Assembly: GCA_003427395.1 (NCBI GenBank)
Contig: BFEA01000215.1
Span: 38,054-74,970 of the forward strand
Direction of reading: 5' to 3'
DNA: 36,917 bases
From: Chara braunii
Lineage: Eukaryota; Streptophyta; Charophyceae; Charales; Characeae
Shown here: positions 28,385-36,917 of the stretch, in pieces
Position numbering within the stretch: position 1 is the stretch's first letter
Layout: every line of letters starts with the position of its first letter
Notes under the pieces: model-generated
Seen by the model: only the letters and a program-made list of their open reading frames with translations
The model's database searches: none
Told to the model about the DNA's origin: nothing
Program-made: the position numbers and the translations under genes

Positions 28385-28970
28385 AATGTGCGTTTAGGGC
28401 TTATATGGAAAAACGATCACTTTCCACACATTAAACCCATTCCATGGAAATTCGCGGAGTGTGGCGTGAAAATCTGGGGAGCACCGTATAGCACGATCCT
28501 CGATTCTGGAGCGGCCGTATTGGCCATATCCTTGAGAGTAGTAGAGAGGGCGGGACGCAGGAAGGATCTGATCCCGCTCACCGATGGACACCGCCTCATC
28601 TCGGCAGACGAGGAAAAGATCTGAGCGGTCGGGAAGATGACCAATGTCGCCTTTAGACTAGGGAAAGTTCATGCCTTGGGAGACGTGGTGGTGCTCAATG
28701 TCACCTCGTATGATGCCCTCCTTGGGCTACCCGCTCTAAACGCCCTCCTGGTCAGCCTGGATTTCGAGCAACGGGTAGTAGTTCTCAAGAACACGGGTGA
28801 TAAGCCATATACAATTCCTATGCGTCTCACCCGCCGCACAACGGTTAACTCAACACGAAAGATCCAGTTAGGGGTAGTCCAGCCAATCCAAACGATCACA
28901 TGGGAAAGACGGGTGGACGATTCACAGACATCCGGCGAGGAACAAATGTCGTTGCTTCCCTAAGAGTCAG
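28385..28970 (+). pseudogene. Retropepsin-like protease of element 2
   Basis: The gypsy frame resumes here after the LINE. WKFAECGVKIWGAPYSTILDSGAAV contains the catalytic LDSGA box, and TSYDALLGLPALNALLVSLDF contains the ALLG.P motif near the end of retropepsins. A TGA after DEEKI (28622) interrupts it where an Arg or Trp codon is likely in the intact family. The frame ends at a TAA near 28961. In contrast with element 1, the catalytic box has the standard D-S-G. Confidence 0.85.
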
Positions 28971-29242
28971 AGAGTGACGACGACACCGACCCGGTGATCC
29001 GGGAACTGACACGTAGGGCAATCAGTTACCCGGTCCGGTAGAAAACGACAAGAACTTTCGTACTTACCCACGAGAAAACCTGACGGACCTGGACCCTGAT
29101 CATGGGGGAACCATTAGTACAGGTGTCGAGACTGCCCGATTCTTCGGAACCCCCTCGGACCCTATACGAAGGCACCACCCCGTTCCTTCCACGATATGTA
29201 GACAAACGATCCTTCTACTTACCTCCCTGATCGCTTCTCGCC
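28971..29242 (+). other. Decayed linker between protease and RT
   Basis: Acidic sequence with several stops (SESDDDTDPVIREL then a TAG) connects protease to RT. No domain is recognised. Confidence 0.45.
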
Positions 29243-31115
29243 ATGGAAAAGGAGATACGATTGTTACATCTGGGAGCAGAAACACAGGTTCCGGAACCCT
29301 CTGGGTGCCCCGAATCCTCAATATTTGAAATCGTAATAACAGTTGCCGAGAAATCGGTAGACCCGCGGGACATTGCGGATGGGATAACCCCCCAAGAGCA
29401 CGCGGCCATCCGAGACGAGGAAGCTCAGATGGTGGCCACTGTGTTCTCCTGGCGGTCGAACAATTCTTTCATCTCTTCCCTGCTACCTCGAGACACGAAA
29501 ACAATATGCGCTAAACACGTGACAACCGTCATCCACGGACAACCCTATGAATTACATGCACCGGAGTGCGTGCCCGACGAAACCCACCAACTAATTGGAG
29601 ATATCCTAACAGAGAATTGGGACGTTATCAGTATCGATGACACGGATATTGGATTATCTTTTATAATCCAGCACGAGATCCAGACCGACAACCACCCGCC
29701 GATCCATTGCAAACCCTATCTATACTCACTGGCGTAACGAAAGGCAGCACTCGAACGCATCCGTGAGTTCGAGGCCAACGGTTGGATGAGCCCGCTGCAG
29801 GTCCTTAGTCTTTCCCCGTAGTTTTGGTCCGGAAGAAAAGCAGGTCGATTCGCATATGCATCGATTATCGGAAATTGAATGATATCACGATCAAAGACGT
29901 GTAACCCCTCCCTCGGATTGACGACTTGCTGGATGCGACTGGATGTGCTAATTATTTTAGTAAATTTGACATTTGGCACGGGTTCCACCATATCCTCGTG
30001 AGGGAGGAGGATCGGTCGAAGACGACATTTGTACTATTTGGGGACACGTGGCAATGGATCCGTTGTCCTATGGGGATATGCAATGCACTGGCAACCTTTC
30101 TGAGGCGATGAATGTCACATTTCAGAACTTCATGAACAAGATCCGGTTAACTCTGGAAATGATCAATTTTTGCGTTATTGTGTACATGGACGACATTTTG
30201 GTGTATTCTGAATCGTTCCATGGACACGCGCAGCATATTGAATGGACGCTTGGCGCGCTCCGGGATGTTGGTTTCAAGATTGCGTTCGAGAAGAGCGAAT
30301 TTTTCCTGTCCGAGATCTCATTCCTAGGATACGTAGTAACCCGAGAAGGCTTGAGACCGGATTCGAGGAAAGTCGAGGCGGTTCAGGAGGTACCCACACC
30401 TACGTCGTTGACACAAGTCCAAGCCTTTCTGGGACTGGCCTCGTATTACCGACAGTTTATCAAAGGATTTGCGGCAATCGCTCGGCCTCTAACGAACCTC
30501 CTACGGAAGGACCAGCCGCTGAACTGGGACTCGAAGTGTGAACGGGCCTTTTCCACTCTGAAGGAGGCCCTGGCCTCCGCGCCTATTTTAATCCGGCCCG
30601 ATCCCGAGCGGCAGTTCCTACTCATTACTGACTGGGAGCCCGAAGCAATCTCCGCTATCCTGGCTCAGAAAGGGAAAGACGGTCGGGAACACGTGGTTGA
30701 GTATGCTTCGCAGAAGGTGTCGGAAGAGAGAAGGAATGACTCAGCGCCTCAAGGGGAATGCAACGCTCTGGTCTGGGGAATTCAGCACTTCCACCCGTAT
30801 CTCTACGGACAGAAGTTCCTCCTCGTAACGGACCACGAACCCTTGCTGGCACTCGAAAAGCTGACAAACTACACGGGAATGATTGGGTGATGGGAAGTGA
30901 GGCTGCAGGAGTATGATTTCGACATCGTCCATTGGAAGACAGAGAGATACGGAAACGTAGACGGATTGACACGACTACACAGGCCAGGCAAGGTGCCACG
31001 TGGCGAGGAGATCACTCTGTGGAAGGAACTGGAGCAGCCCAAGGGACCCGGGTACGGCCAGGTGAGGGTCCTCCCTCGACAAATGAAGAAGTGGCACGTG
31101 TCCCCATGACGGCCC
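29243..31115 (+). pseudogene. Ty3/gypsy reverse transcriptase and RNase H of element 2
   Basis: The N-terminal part (29243-29737) ends with FIIQHEIQTDNHPPIHCKPY, the block before the RT fingers. A TAA and a frame change follow near 29740-29818. Then come RICIDYRKLNDITI, a TAA in the place of the Tyr of DVYPLPRID, KFDIWHGFHHI, and CPMGICNALATF. A one-base change near 30100 moves the frame to the 305-codon frame 29973-30890. The catalytic YMDDILVYS is at 30183-30209 with both Asp present. RNase H shows TDWEPEAISAILAQ, ECNALVWGIQHFHPYLYG and LVTDHEPLLAL. A TGA after TGMIG (30888) precedes WEVRLQEYDFDIVHW and DGLTRL. Confidence 0.92.
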
Positions 31116-31329
31116 AAAGGGACAAAAATGCTGAGGGCCTTCTCTCTCCTTCCCCATCCTCTCTATTTTCCTTACCCGATCGTTTTTGTCTTCTCTACGA
31201 GTCTATCTCGGGAGTCTATTCCGTTTCGGTTAAGCCACAAAACGAGGGTTACGTTGAGTGGGTAGAATGTGCTAAGTGCGTGGCAAGAGCCTACGGGTCA
31301 TGTGTTCAATATAGGAATTCCCAGAAGCA
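31116..31329 (+). other. Linker between RNase H and integrase
   Basis: Short open pieces without domain features, including the phrase VEWVECAKCVARAYG. A decayed linker of the pol frame. Confidence 0.4.
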
Positions 31330-32817
31330 ATGCTCTGCCATCTGTCCCGTAATGATAAAATTTCGACGGAGGCTCGATTCCTGGAAGCGGCGTCGGAAGG
31401 TTTAGAAAAAACACCACGGTTTAGACGGGCGGAGGTATGGACAGATGTCGTCCTAATAGCCACAGTTATCGGGAATTCTCTCCGAGAATTCTCTAAGGAG
31501 GATCGGAGGCGGGCCAATGAGAGGGCACAAGACTATAGGCGGAACGAAGGACGGTTAGAGAAAAGGAAAGCGGACGGGAGCAGAATCTGGATGGTAGTAC
31601 CGCACCCATTCGCAAGGTATGACTGGGTGCGGGCTGCGCATGAAGAGACGACCGCACATTTCGCTGCCAGAATTATCGAGGCAGCCATCGATAAAAACGA
31701 GTGGTACTGGTCCAATATCTGGGACGACGTTAAATTCATAGTTAAAAATTGTCCCATCTGTGCTGCTGACAAAGTGTCGATTCAGCCGCCTAGGTCGATA
31801 GTGCCCCCTATAGTTCAACGGCCATTCCAGAGGATTAGCATGGATACGACGGATATCGTCGTGCCCTCTGGACTGAACAGCTGTGAGTATTCAATTCTTT
31901 TGGTATTCGTTGACCACTTTTCGAAGTGGATCGAGGCATACCCATGTCGGACAAGACAGACGGCGAAAATAGTGCGGTATATCAGCCGTTTCCTCGGGAT
32001 GCATCATGATACCGAGGAAATCCTTACGGATAATGGAGCAGAATTCTGAGGCGAATTCTTAAGGAATCTGGTCGTGCATGGGGTGTCCGTTCGTAATACC
32101 GCCCCTCATATGTCTCAATCAAACGGCCTTGTAGAAAACGCCAACCGAGTAATTAAAACGACACTCCGACGAAATATTGTAGCTAAGGACACGCAGCAGT
32201 GGCCTGACATCGTAGATCACATCCTGGTCATACATCGAGGGACCCCGCATGAATCTACGGGACTTTCGCCATTTCAACAACGGACCAATAGCCATGCTTG
32301 CGTCTCGATACCGAGCCTAAATGATGAAACGACCCTTTCCCAAAGGGCCACTAGAGCGACGGTTAGAGAAAAGGCCCAACATCATTTGGATTTGATGGAA
32401 AGGGCCCTCCCCCGGTTAGCCCGAAAAAGACAGCGTATGACGGAAATGGCCCATGGCCGACAGGTCCGAAGCTATGAGGCTCGGAACGAGAACGCGGGTG
32501 CCCGACCCCAGTATAAATTAGGGGACTTGGTGCAGGTAAGGAAATGTGCTCGTCAAGGGAAACTAGCGCCACGATTCTTCGGGTGCTTTCAAGTGATCGA
32601 GCTCGGACCTAACGAAGTGAACACCGTGCGCCTCACTCCTGAAGTGGGAGGCAGTAGGTCGGCTAGGCCCATAGTCCGCCACGTGTCCTACCTCCGCCAT
32701 CTCTCCGCTTCTTCCCCTCCTTCTCCAGCCGGCTCGCTCTCGGAGTCCGAGTGGGAGAGTGACAACCCCAATTCCCCCTCTTCTCCCCGCTCGTCCTCTC
32801 CCTCCTCATCGCTATGA
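31330..32817 (+). pseudogene. Ty3/gypsy integrase of element 2, one in-frame stop
   Basis: The zinc-binding part reads AHEETTAHF, then NCPICAADK (H-H-C-C). The core has the first Asp in RISMDTTDI, the second in ILTDNGAEF, and the Glu in SQSNGLVENANR; the spacing of the last two is close to the usual 35. A TGA (32047-32049) directly after GAEF replaces the Arg usual in FRGEF, consistent with CGA-to-TGA change. The frame then stays open for 247 codons, with YKLGDLVQVRKCARQGKLAPRFFGCFQVIELGPNEVNTVRL as the C-terminal SH3-like part. It ends in a Ser/Pro-rich tail. Confidence 0.92.
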
Positions 32818-33297
32818 GTTTTTCCATGGAGCAGGTACTCAGTGAACGGATGTTGGCGCCTAGTGGACACATCTCGGCGATCCGGCAAGTCCATCATCCG
32901 CGCATCAGCCCAGACGCTCTCAGGTTTGCTCAGTTCCTTAGTACGGTGGGAGTGCACGCAGCAGCGGAGTTCCGCTTTGTGATCCCTAACAGTAGGGCGC
33001 AGGTGCTGGCCGAAGCATCGGCATATCGACGACTCTCAACGCCAGGAATCGACCACATTTCGACAGTTGTCTTCTTCAGCGGGGACCTTACTACGGTTGA
33101 TCCGAGGACACACATGACCATCCTGGTCTCGTTGTGAGAGTGGGGTGAAGAACTGGCAGGGGCTTGGAGTCAGCTGCTCGTACGGCGAGGAGAGAACGTC
33201 GTCAACACTAACAGTATTGACGTAGGCGGCATCCGTATTCTCCGGCACGAGTCAATGGTATCTATCCCTGTGCTCATCCCTTTTTCGCATCCCCAAT
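32814..33297 (+). pseudogene. Unrecognised ORF directly after pol (ORF-X1), with one stop
   Basis: The ATG overlaps the pol stop by four bases (ATGA type). The first 107 codons include QVHHPRISPDALRFAQFL, AEFRFVIPNSRAQVLAEASAY and DHISTVVFFSGDLTTVDPRTH. A TGA at 33135-33137 is followed in the same frame by EWGEELAGAWSQLLVRRGENVV and SIDVGGIRILRHES, so the protein probably ran to the TGA at 33297. I do not recognise a family, and there is no signal peptide or membrane segment. The position is that of env or other third ORFs in some gypsy elements. GTGAGAG at 33134 could alternatively be a splice donor. Confidence 0.55.
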
Positions 33298-33348
33298 GAA
33301 CCGCCCCAGATTCTCCACCTTCAGCCTCCCCTCGGCTTTTCCTACCTT

Positions 33349-34257
33349 TTGGCAGTTCGCGCTCCATCCCCGCCTCTCTTTCTGTGTGCGGCCGCTTTCA
33401 GTTCCGCTCATCAAACCGTTGCAGTGGCTAATGTGGTGGGATACTTATACGACCCTTTCTCTTGTCTGGTCAACATCGAGCTAGCGTGGGCCCGGGACAA
33501 CGAGCACCGCGACGTGAGTGAAGACGTGGAGCTGCTCATCATTCAAGCCTGGAGAACGGTGGTAGAGGGAGATCTGTTGGGATTCGTCTTCGGAGCAGTG
33601 GAATCGAGACGTCGACAACCGATCGTGGGAGAGCTCCTAATCCTCCTGACGCAGCTGTTGGACGATCTGCCCACCGACATCATCTTGCACTGCGACGAGA
33701 ATCCGGCGCCGCACACTCTTTCGCGAAGTCTAACGCCATACTTACAGTGGTCGGCCTATCTGGAGGGTCAGTGGGAAAATAGCGGTTACCTGTCACACAC
33801 GAAGTTCCTAAATCCCCGGGGGGTAATCGACGTTATCTTCTTTCAGGGCAGGACGGTGTCAGAGGAGGAAGAAGAGGAGAAAGAAGAGGAAGAAGAAGAG
33901 GAGACCTCCGAGGAGGAAGAGGATTACAGTGAGCATAGCGAGCAAGAATCAGGGACGGTAAATGAAGAAGAAGAAGAAGAAGAAGAAGAGGAAGAGAGGG
34001 TGAACAAGGAGGAAGGAGCGATTCAGAGGGAGCAGCAGAGAGAGGACCCTGCGGTTGTCGAGCGGCGGAGGGCAGAAATAGCGGAAGGAAAGCGGCCACT
34101 GGAACAGACGGTAGGAGCGGACCTGCCGATCCCGGACGATCGAACCAGGGATCCCGGACTCTTTATCCCGATTAGCTTGCTTCCCTCCCCCATGGCCGTC
34201 GCCACTTCCCCCACATCCATCGCACCATCAGGTACCAAGAGCTTCCGGAGACGGTAG
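33349..34257 (+). CDS. Second unrecognised ORF after pol (ORF-X2), with acidic tract
   Basis: An open frame of 302 codons without an ATG near its opening (TTG). Residues 20-165 look globular: VVGYLYDPFSCLVNIELAWARD, SEDVELLIIQAWRTVVEGDLLGFVFGAVE and TLSRSLTPYLQWSAYLEGQW. Then follow a tract of about 60 residues that is mostly Glu (33855-34015, a purine repeat in DNA), Gln/Arg/Glu helices and a Pro/Ser-rich tail. Polypyrimidine stretches ending in CAG precede it (33354, 33399), so it may be a 3' exon joined to ORF-X1. It is one of the few long frames in element 2 without a stop. No family is recognised and no membrane segment is seen. Confidence 0.5.
   Translation: MAVRAPSPPLFLCAAAFSSAHQTVAVANVVGYLYDPFSCLVNIELAWARDNEHRDVSEDVELLIIQAWRTVVEGDLLGFVFGAVESRRRQPIVGELLILLTQLLDDLPTDIILHCDENPAPHTLSRSLTPYLQWSAYLEGQWENSGYLSHTKFLNPRGVIDVIFFQGRTVSEEEEEEKEEEEEEETSEEEEDYSEHSEQESGTVNEEEEEEEEEEERVNKEEGAIQREQQREDPAVVERRRAEIAEGKRPLEQTVGADLPIPDDRTRDPGLFIPISLLPSPMAVATSPTSIAPSGTKSFRRR
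33855..34015 (+). repeat. GAA/GAG purine repeat inside ORF-X2
   Basis: A degenerate GAA/GAG tract, purine-rich on the plus strand, coding mostly for Glu in the ORF-X2 frame and interrupted by a Ser/His/Tyr-containing piece. Confidence 0.85.
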
Positions 34258-35481
34258 CAGGAATGGCGAACTTTTTGCCACCACTCCCGACCGATCCTCC
34301 CCCATGCCACACCTCCATGTATCGACTCCCTTACCCTCTCCCTATAGGCCATTAAAGCGAGTGCGAGTATGATGACGTGTCGACAGGATGACTTCCACAC
34401 TCTAATCCTACGGTAATGACACGTGCACAGTGGAGGGATATGAGTGCAAGAGGGAGCTTGCACAAGATTGGAACCCCCTGGGCGTCACATATGTGACGAA
34501 CTATCTTCTGCAAGCGCTTCCTTCGCAAGGCCGCTGTGGAGAAACTAGAGGGCCTTGATGGGTGACGGGGCGCAAGTGGGATCGGTGGGGCAAGTTGCGT
34601 GGATGCCCTCGCTTCCTTTTCGTTTTTTGTTGGAGATCATCGGGCCGGTGCCGGGAAAGTCCCGCGTCGACGATTAAGTGACCGCGCCCTAACGAGCGCG
34701 AGAAATAATGGTTGCCATAGCTTCTTTCTTGTTCTGCTATGCGCCCTAGGAATTTTGCCGCGATCAGCGTGCAGAAATTTTCGTTCTTGAAATTCGAGCT
34801 AATGTCGAGCCCCCGCAGACTCTTGGAATTGTTTTTCAGAAATTTCTCTTGCATTTAGGGTTTAGACTAGGAATTTAGGCACCTTGCAGTTTGGCGGCAC
34901 GACGCTTTTTGCTCGCACGTACCGTGCCCCGACAGGATCTGGGCTCTGACTCCGTCCGCGCCTTAATCTTGTGTGTAACTGTAGTTTTTGGCGGGAGCAA
35001 TCGCGACTGTAATTTTTTTGTTCTTGATGGCTATCGTATTTCCTTCTTTCCCGCCTCGTCTTCGCATGCATACTCTTCCTCTGTTCTAAGTGGTTCCCAT
35101 GGTTGCATGTCTGGATCGATGCGCAGAGAGTGGCTTCTTCCCCCACGCCGCGGCCAAGACATGCACACGTAGGCACTCCCTCTTTTCTCTTTCTCATCAC
35201 TTGGTGCTAATCTCCTATCCCGCACGCAAGCATGCATGCTATAAATTTCGCAAGCGCGATTAGTTCTCTCTCTAAGAACCTCAAGGTTAGCGCGATCAGT
35301 GAGGGTCGACTAACGAGCATTGGAAGGTGAGTGAGCATGAGAGTTGGGCGATCCGATTAGCGTGGGGTTGACGCGTGGTCGCGATGGACTGCGGCACGTG
35401 GGCGAACCTGGCTTGCACACTCAAGCCAAGCGGGGTGACGACTCTGTGTGGCTTGGAGATGCGAGGCGACGGACTGCCCGC

Positions 35482-35484
<3 letters not shown>

Positions 35485-35548
<64 letters not shown>
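35485..35548. repeat. (GA)32 microsatellite
   Basis: An uninterrupted run of 64 bases of GA. The Arg-Glu and Leu-Ser open frames over it are artefacts. Confidence 0.97.
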
Positions 35549-35550
<2 letters not shown>

Positions 35551-36167
35551 CCTTATCTTCTATGTAAAGTTTTGATTCCAACGATGGTTAATTTTTGCTC
35601 CAGCACCTTCAGACTTCCTGTGTGGGTCATCTCAGACTATCTGCATGAGAGTGAAGTAACTTTTTGAGTTGTCTTTAATCTCCCATTTTGTTCTGCTCAA
35701 TTTCAATTTTGTCGCTTTCGAGTACCTGTCTGTGTTGCGCGTATGATCTCGCGCGCATCTTGTCCAATTACTTGAGTTGCGCATGATTGCAAGGACCATG
35801 GGGTGCGTTCGTTCTAGATGCTAAACTAACTCTACCCTCCCTTGTATATGATGGTGTGAGCATGGATGCAAAGATTAGTCTACCTGAGATTTGGATAACA
35901 GTCGTCCGGAAGGACTAGTTGCATGCATATTGGATAAACCGACACGCAGGCGATGGATCCGATCGACTGGCTCATGCGCACACACGCATAAGGCAGCCGC
36001 CCACAATGATGACCTGCAGCCTACGCGCGCACGTGCAAGAGCCAACCCGATCCCACTCGTCGAAGATGCCTGCACCAAACTCCGCTAAATAGGATATGGC
36101 AATCGAAACTCCCTTTTGGATTACCGACCGTGAGAGTCTGAGAGATCCGGAATAACTAGCGTATTGG

Positions 36168-36180
36168 GAAAGGGAACAAG
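36168..36180 (+). other. Possible polypurine tract of element 2
   Basis: GGGAAAGGGAACAAG is the most purine-rich short stretch before the 3' LTR-end block. If it is the polypurine tract, the LTR would start near 36180 and be about 660 bp long. The left copy does not confirm this boundary. Confidence 0.25.
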
Positions 36181-36617
36181 TCAGACGGTAACAAGCCAGA
36201 CGGCAACAAAACTCACGAAAACCTGAGTACCCCTGCCGAACTGAAAACGAGCAACTGTGCAGGGGCGATTTGCAGTTAGCCATAAATCGAAACTCGCGGA
36301 TCCCGGATTATCCCGACAACCAAAGCCAGCATTACCTTCTAACCCCAGGCTTCGTGGCCATCACCACTAGTTTCCCTCCCTATTACGTCGTCCTCCCGTA
36401 CCACCAACTACTTGTCGTCCCCTGGGAGTCCATAGACCGGTTCTGGCCCCGCCCGCCGTGCTCAGAGTGCCAGCAGCGCGACGAGTACCGTCCGGCGGGG
36501 ATTACTCGACGAACCCGTCCCGAAACGGAACGGTGGGAGCACAGCTCATCCTCCCCAGCCTCGGAGACGTGTGTCGGTCGACAGCGGTACGAGCGTTCTC
36601 ACCGGGACACCCGCGGC

Positions 36618-36841
36618 GCCCCACTCGAGCACCATACGAGGATCAGGCCGCGAGATCGACCATCACCACAACTCTGAGCCGAAAGCGACACTTGCCCTTT
36701 TACCCCCGGAACCTGACACTGGAGATTCCAGTTCTGACCTGGGACGCCGCCCCCACTTTCCTAAAATCCTTGGCACACCCCTTTTTCCACTTCCAGGCCC
36801 ACTAACACTCCGTACGCAGGAAGTCGCGCAGGGCGTGAGGT
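36618..36841 (+). repeat. End of the 3' LTR of element 2 (shared block)
   Basis: The partner of 21958-22184. It ends at the same point (CGTGAGGT). Here it is followed by TGGGCGTCACAATG and not by the primer-binding site, as expected for a 3' LTR edge. Small differences, for example one stretch in the CACACC-TTTTT part, separate the copies. Confidence 0.75.
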
Positions 36842-36917
36842 TGGGCGTCACAATGCATGTTGGGGGTTACGCCCCCGAAGTGAAAAAACAGAAGAAAAAA
36901 AAAAGTTCATTTGGGGG

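Larger units (their letters stand above)
34258..36290 (+). other. Non-coding DNA between ORF-X2 and the 3' LTR-end block
   Basis: No frame has family features. Landmarks are TTAGGGTTT at 34855 (a telo-box-like word), a TATA-box-like CTATAAATTTC at about 35240 with a CT-rich start region after it, GAAGGTGAGT at about 35326, and the GA run. The left part may be the untranslated end of element 2, and the TATA-containing part could be promoter sequence of an LTR, but I cannot show it. Confidence 0.4.

Noticed and set aside
34854-34865. Telomere repeat (TTTAGGG)
   Set aside because: Only about one and a half units; at most a telo-box word, not a telomere.
35344-35667. Arg-Glu repeat protein
   Set aside because: The product of the (GA)32 microsatellite in an otherwise featureless frame.
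1-36917. tRNA or rRNA genes
   Set aside because: No cloverleaf with both A-box and B-box-like words and no rRNA core sequence was seen on either strand by eye; a tRNAscan run would settle it.

Overview
This looks like repeat-dense nuclear DNA of a eukaryote, most likely a streptophyte (land plant or charophyte alga). The reasons are decayed LTR retrotransposons of the Ty3/gypsy type, a primer-binding site for initiator-Met tRNA, a nested LINE, long poly(T) and GA tracts, and no intact host gene. I cannot name the species. A charophyte such as Chara would fit, and a fungal source is not formally excluded because the first element's RT has unusual motifs. Nearly all of the window is transposon sequence, and no coding unit is intact.

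Layout. (1) 1-15956 is one large Ty3/gypsy element on the minus strand. Its 299-bp LTRs (1-299 and 15658-15956) match at about 96% by eye, and both begin TG and end CA. Reading with the element (right to left) there is a roughly 3.8-kb leader containing GC-rich repeats and a CGGTAAAGT minisatellite; then a 5-kb chain of short unrecognised ORFs (11725 to 6644) holding at least four diverged copies of one module at about 0.8-0.9 kb intervals; then gag, protease, RT/RNase H, integrase and a GPY domain; and a polypurine tract next to the left LTR. Stops are frequent in gag-pol, and most can be explained by C-to-T change.

(2) 15957-21950 is non-coding. It includes two families of imperfect hairpins whose loops or internal loops are conserved while the stem arms change in compensation (17455-17825 and 18587-19255), a 100-N assembly gap flanked by poly(T) and GTAC-rich palindromes, and a stretch in which a splice-donor-like AGGTRAGT motif recurs.

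(3) 21958-36841 is a second Ty3/gypsy element on the plus strand. In order it has an LTR-end block, an iMet primer-binding site, gag with a zinc knuckle, protease with LDSGA, RT with YMDD, RNase H and integrase. Two more unrecognised reading frames follow pol (32814-34257), and then a repeat of the LTR-end block. A 5'-truncated LINE of about 4.5 kb on the minus strand (about 23858-28380) sits between gag and protease.

(4) Assembly quality limits what can be said. Three single Ns (1781, 14060, 15657) each sit between perfect 95-bp direct duplications, which is a systematic contig-join artefact, and 3425-4290 is dotted with Ns.
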